Source: an uncultured Bacillota bacterium (GTDB lineage Bacteria; Bacillota; Clostridia; Peptostreptococcales; Anaerovoracaceae). From it: a stretch of DNA of 6,400 nt. Below the pieces are notes generated by a model. That model saw only the letters and a list, made by a program, of their open reading frames with translations, was not told the DNA's origin and did not search any database. The stretch covers positions 1-6,400 of the forward strand of contig CAMJRV010000142.1 of NCBI GenBank assembly GCA_946408315.1. The letters run 5' to 3'. A program made the translations under genes and the position numbers. This document shows, piece by piece, positions 4,643 to 6,400 of the stretch (position 1 is the first letter of the stretch; the number at the start of each line of letters is the position of its first letter).

Positions 4643-5914
4643 TTATTTCCTTACAATGATCATCACGATGGCCCCTGCAAGGGAAATGCCTGCCATCAGT
4701 AAAATCCCACTGGTAAGATGGAAATGATCCATCATAAACCCGAGCGTTCCTCCTGCAAAAGAAGCGCCTATGTAGGACCAGCCATTGATTACGCCTACGC
4801 CTGTTCCTCCCAGCCTATATCCCAATATGTCGCCGGGCAGATTGAAAATAGGCGCCTGTACGCCCTGGATGCAGCCGCCGGCCAGGAAAAGCAATACGGT
4901 CAGCAGCATAATTCCGCCAGGTTGCTCCAAAATTTTTTCTCCTGACAGATATACGATCAGAAGACAGACGGTACTGACCAGAAATCCTAAACTGATGGTT
5001 TGCCAGCGGCTTCCTTTAAACAATGTGTCGGATATATAACCCATTCCGATGGAAAAGAACGCTCCACCCCAGTGCATGGAGGATGCAATGACTGTAGCGG
5101 TTACAAGCACCATGCCATATCCGCCCAGCTCTGTTTTTTCTGTCAGAATTTTTATCATCCAGTTTACCAAACCCCAACGGACAAACTGGCTGCAGATCGC
5201 GGCGATGCAGATCAGATTGATGGTCGGATTTTTTAAGATGCTCCAATAGTCTTTTAAGGTGGCCTTTTCTTTGGTTTCCTCTGAATCCGCCCATTCCACT
5301 GTAAGCCCTTTTTCTTCCGGTGTGCTCTTTACTATAAGGAAAAAAAGCACAGACCATAAGATCAATAGTATGGGAGGTATAATAAAGGCCGCTCTCCAGC
5401 TAAAATATGTAATTGCAAAGCCTGCGACAGGATAGACCAGTATTCCGCCCAAAAATGCAAATGCATCGAAAAAGCCCATGAAAAGCCCCCACCTTTTGCG
5501 GGGAATCCACCGGAAAAGGATGCTGCATCCGGGAGACCAGCCCATGGATAAGGAAACCGAATTGATCCCCCAAAAGACAGCAAAAGCCGTCATGCTGTTT
5601 GAGGCCGCAAAGCAGAGGTTCGCAATTGCTGCGCCAATGGCGCCGATGAGCATCAGCAGCTTGGGATTATATCGGTCTCCAAGAAATCCTGCCGCAAACT
5701 GTCCCAGACCAAATCCCAAAGTGAAAATGGTAAAGAGAACTCCAAACTCACTGTTGGAGAGATGGAATTCGTCCTGCATGTATTTGGTTGTGGTAGAAAG
5801 GTTGTAGTTGGCAGCGAAATAAAAAGTATATAAGGTAATCATGGTAAAGAAGACCTTCAGCTGCACTGGATGGTAACGGTCTGTTGGAATGACATGGCTG
5901 ATCTGATTTTTCAT
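4643..5914 (-). CDS. MFS transporter, organophosphate:phosphate antiporter (OPA)-like
   Basis: A 423-residue integral membrane carrier with about 12 hydrophobic segments and a central hydrophilic loop (about 198-225). MFS marks include GFLGDRYNPK at 76-85 (the loop 2-3 signature) and MGYISDTLFKGSR at 291-303 in the second half. The SMGWSPGCSILFRW (123-136) and GFFDAFAFLGG stretches resemble the OPA group (GlpT, UhpT and relatives). The TM7 arginine in QFVRWGLVNW (R246) is kept. The arginine that GlpT carries near the end of TM1 is not seen in FYFAANYNLSTTT, so a plain sugar-phosphate/phosphate exchanger is doubtful. The frame opens 31 codons earlier at 6007, but GGGAGGT (5925-5919) lies just 4 nt before ATG at 5914 and the longer form would overlap the kinase gene. 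It lies 34 nt behind the histidine kinase; a strong terminator follows. Confidence 0.9.
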   Translation of the reverse strand: MKNQISHVIPTDRYHPVQLKVFFTMITLYTFYFAANYNLSTTTKYMQDEFHLSNSEFGVLFTIFTLGFGLGQFAAGFLGDRYNPKLLMLIGAIGAAIANLCFAASNSMTAFAVFWGINSVSLSMGWSPGCSILFRWIPRKRWGLFMGFFDAFAFLGGILVYPVAGFAITYFSWRAAFIIPPILLILWSVLFFLIVKSTPEEKGLTVEWADSEETKEKATLKDYWSILKNPTINLICIAAICSQFVRWGLVNWMIKILTEKTELGGYGMVLVTATVIASSMHWGGAFFSIGMGYISDTLFKGSRWQTISLGFLVSTVCLLIVYLSGEKILEQPGGIMLLTVLLFLAGGCIQGVQAPIFNLPGDILGYRLGGTGVGVINGWSYIGASFAGGTLGFMMDHFHLTSGILLMAGISLAGAIVMIIVRK

Positions 5915-5932
5915 AGGAACCTCCCGAGAAAC

Positions 5933-5945
5933 AAGAGAATCTCTT
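5933..5945. promoter_or_regulatory. 13-bp palindrome between kinase and transporter genes
   Basis: AAGAGA-A-TCTCTT fills part of the 34-nt gap just upstream of the transporter ribosome binding site. With a 1-nt centre it cannot fold as a clean RNA hairpin, so it would act as a DNA site if it is functional at all. Confidence 0.2.
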
Positions 5946-5948
5946 ATA

Positions 5949-6400
5949 TTAAATATGCAAATAAATATCTGAAAATTCAACTTCAATGGAATGAATAAGT
6001 CTGTCATTGAAAGCTTTGTCTTCCATTTTGCCGAATTGCTCTTTCACAGTTCTATCGGGCAGCAGAACGCTGAATGTGCTCCCGCAGCCCAGCTTACTGT
6101 CTAATGAAATAGTACCGTCCAATAATTCGACAAGCATTTTCACAAGAGACAGCCCTATTCCGGTTCCCTCGGCCTGCCTGGTTAGTTTGCTGTCAACTTG
6201 GCCAAATCTTTCAAAGATAATATTGATTTTATCCTCCGGAATACCAAGGCCCTGATCACTAACTTGGAGACATATCATGGAATCCTGATTGACTGTTTTT
6301 TTAAACAATTTAACTTGGATTGTGCTCCCGCTTTGCGTAAACTTTATGGCATTAGACAGAAGATTTAATAGGATTCTTTCGTAAAACTCCTCATCAATTG
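5949..6400 (-). CDS. Sensor histidine kinase, C-terminal ATPase domain, cut by window edge
   Basis: The frame is open from the right edge to TGA/TAA-type stop at 5951-5949, giving 149 C-terminal residues; the sensor, phospho-acceptor histidine and start lie outside. It shows the full HATPase_c set: N box LLNLLSNAIKFT (10-21), G1 DQGLGIPEDK (D48-x-G-x-G52), F box FERF (62-65) and G2 GTGIGLSLVK (78-87), followed by the closing GSTFSVLLP. These bind ATP for autophosphorylation of the kinase, which would then signal to a response regulator not present here. A charged tail of about 30 residues follows, with no receiver domain fused at the C-terminus. The MFS gene follows by 34 nt on the same strand, suggesting co-transcription and perhaps sensing of the transported compound or a related metabolite. 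Confidence 0.92.
   Translation of the reverse strand, partial: IDEEFYERILLNLLSNAIKFTQSGSTIQVKLFKKTVNQDSMICLQVSDQGLGIPEDKINIIFERFGQVDSKLTRQAEGTGIGLSLVKMLVELLDGTISLDSKLGCGSTFSVLLPDRTVKEQFGKMEDKAFNDRLIHSIEVEFSDIYLHI

Noticed and set aside
5915..6007. A 31-residue N-terminal extension of the MFS transporter starting at 6007
   Set aside because: It overlaps the end of the histidine kinase gene and lacks a ribosome binding site, while ATG at 5914 has GGGAGGT at good spacing.

Overview
The window looks like a chromosomal segment from a low- to mid-GC Gram-positive bacterium, most likely an anaerobic clostridial Firmicute. Evidence: strong AGGAGG-type ribosome binding sites, compact rho-independent hairpins, a Rex-family NADH-sensing repressor, and the overall style of the proteins. 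No genus can be named from the sequence. There are no rRNA or tRNA genes, insertion sequences, phage genes or CRISPR arrays that I can see.

Layout, left to right. (1) 1-382, minus: the N-terminal part of a PlsC-like lysophospholipid acyltransferase that runs off the left edge and is not reported by a simple complete-ORF scan. (2) 383-651: a gene-poor stretch holding a small dyad, a doubtful 20-codon frame and a strong terminator. (3) 652-1134, minus: a GNAT N-acetyltransferase of the arylalkylamine-acetyltransferase-like type. (4) 1304-2881, plus: a membrane-anchored MutS-like ATPase transcribed divergently from the acetyltransferase; the 1135-1303 gap carries promoter elements for both. It ends in a hairpin that meets the end of the convergent rex gene. 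(5) 2913-4308, minus: a two-gene unit, a short-chain dehydrogenase/reductase followed 37 nt later by rex. (6) 4309-4642: a 334-nt intergenic stretch rich in signals: a 19-bp palindrome, a strong minus-strand terminator, two GTGC-N6-GCAC dyads and a Rex-like TTGT-N10-ACAA site. (7) 4643-6400, minus: an OPA-like MFS transporter directly behind the C-terminal ATPase domain of a sensor histidine kinase that runs off the right edge.

Functional reading: two modules stand out. The histidine kinase and MFS transporter lie 34 nt apart and are probably co-transcribed, suggesting a signalling-coupled uptake or exchange system of unknown substrate. The SDR-rex unit pairs an NAD(P)-dependent oxidoreductase with a redox repressor, suggesting redox-responsive expression of the reductase. 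The acyltransferase, acetyltransferase and MutS-like genes look like independent single-gene units. I found no clearly new system. The best leads are the SDR-rex pairing with its candidate operators, and the kinase-linked transporter that keeps only one of the two arginines expected of organophosphate antiporters.
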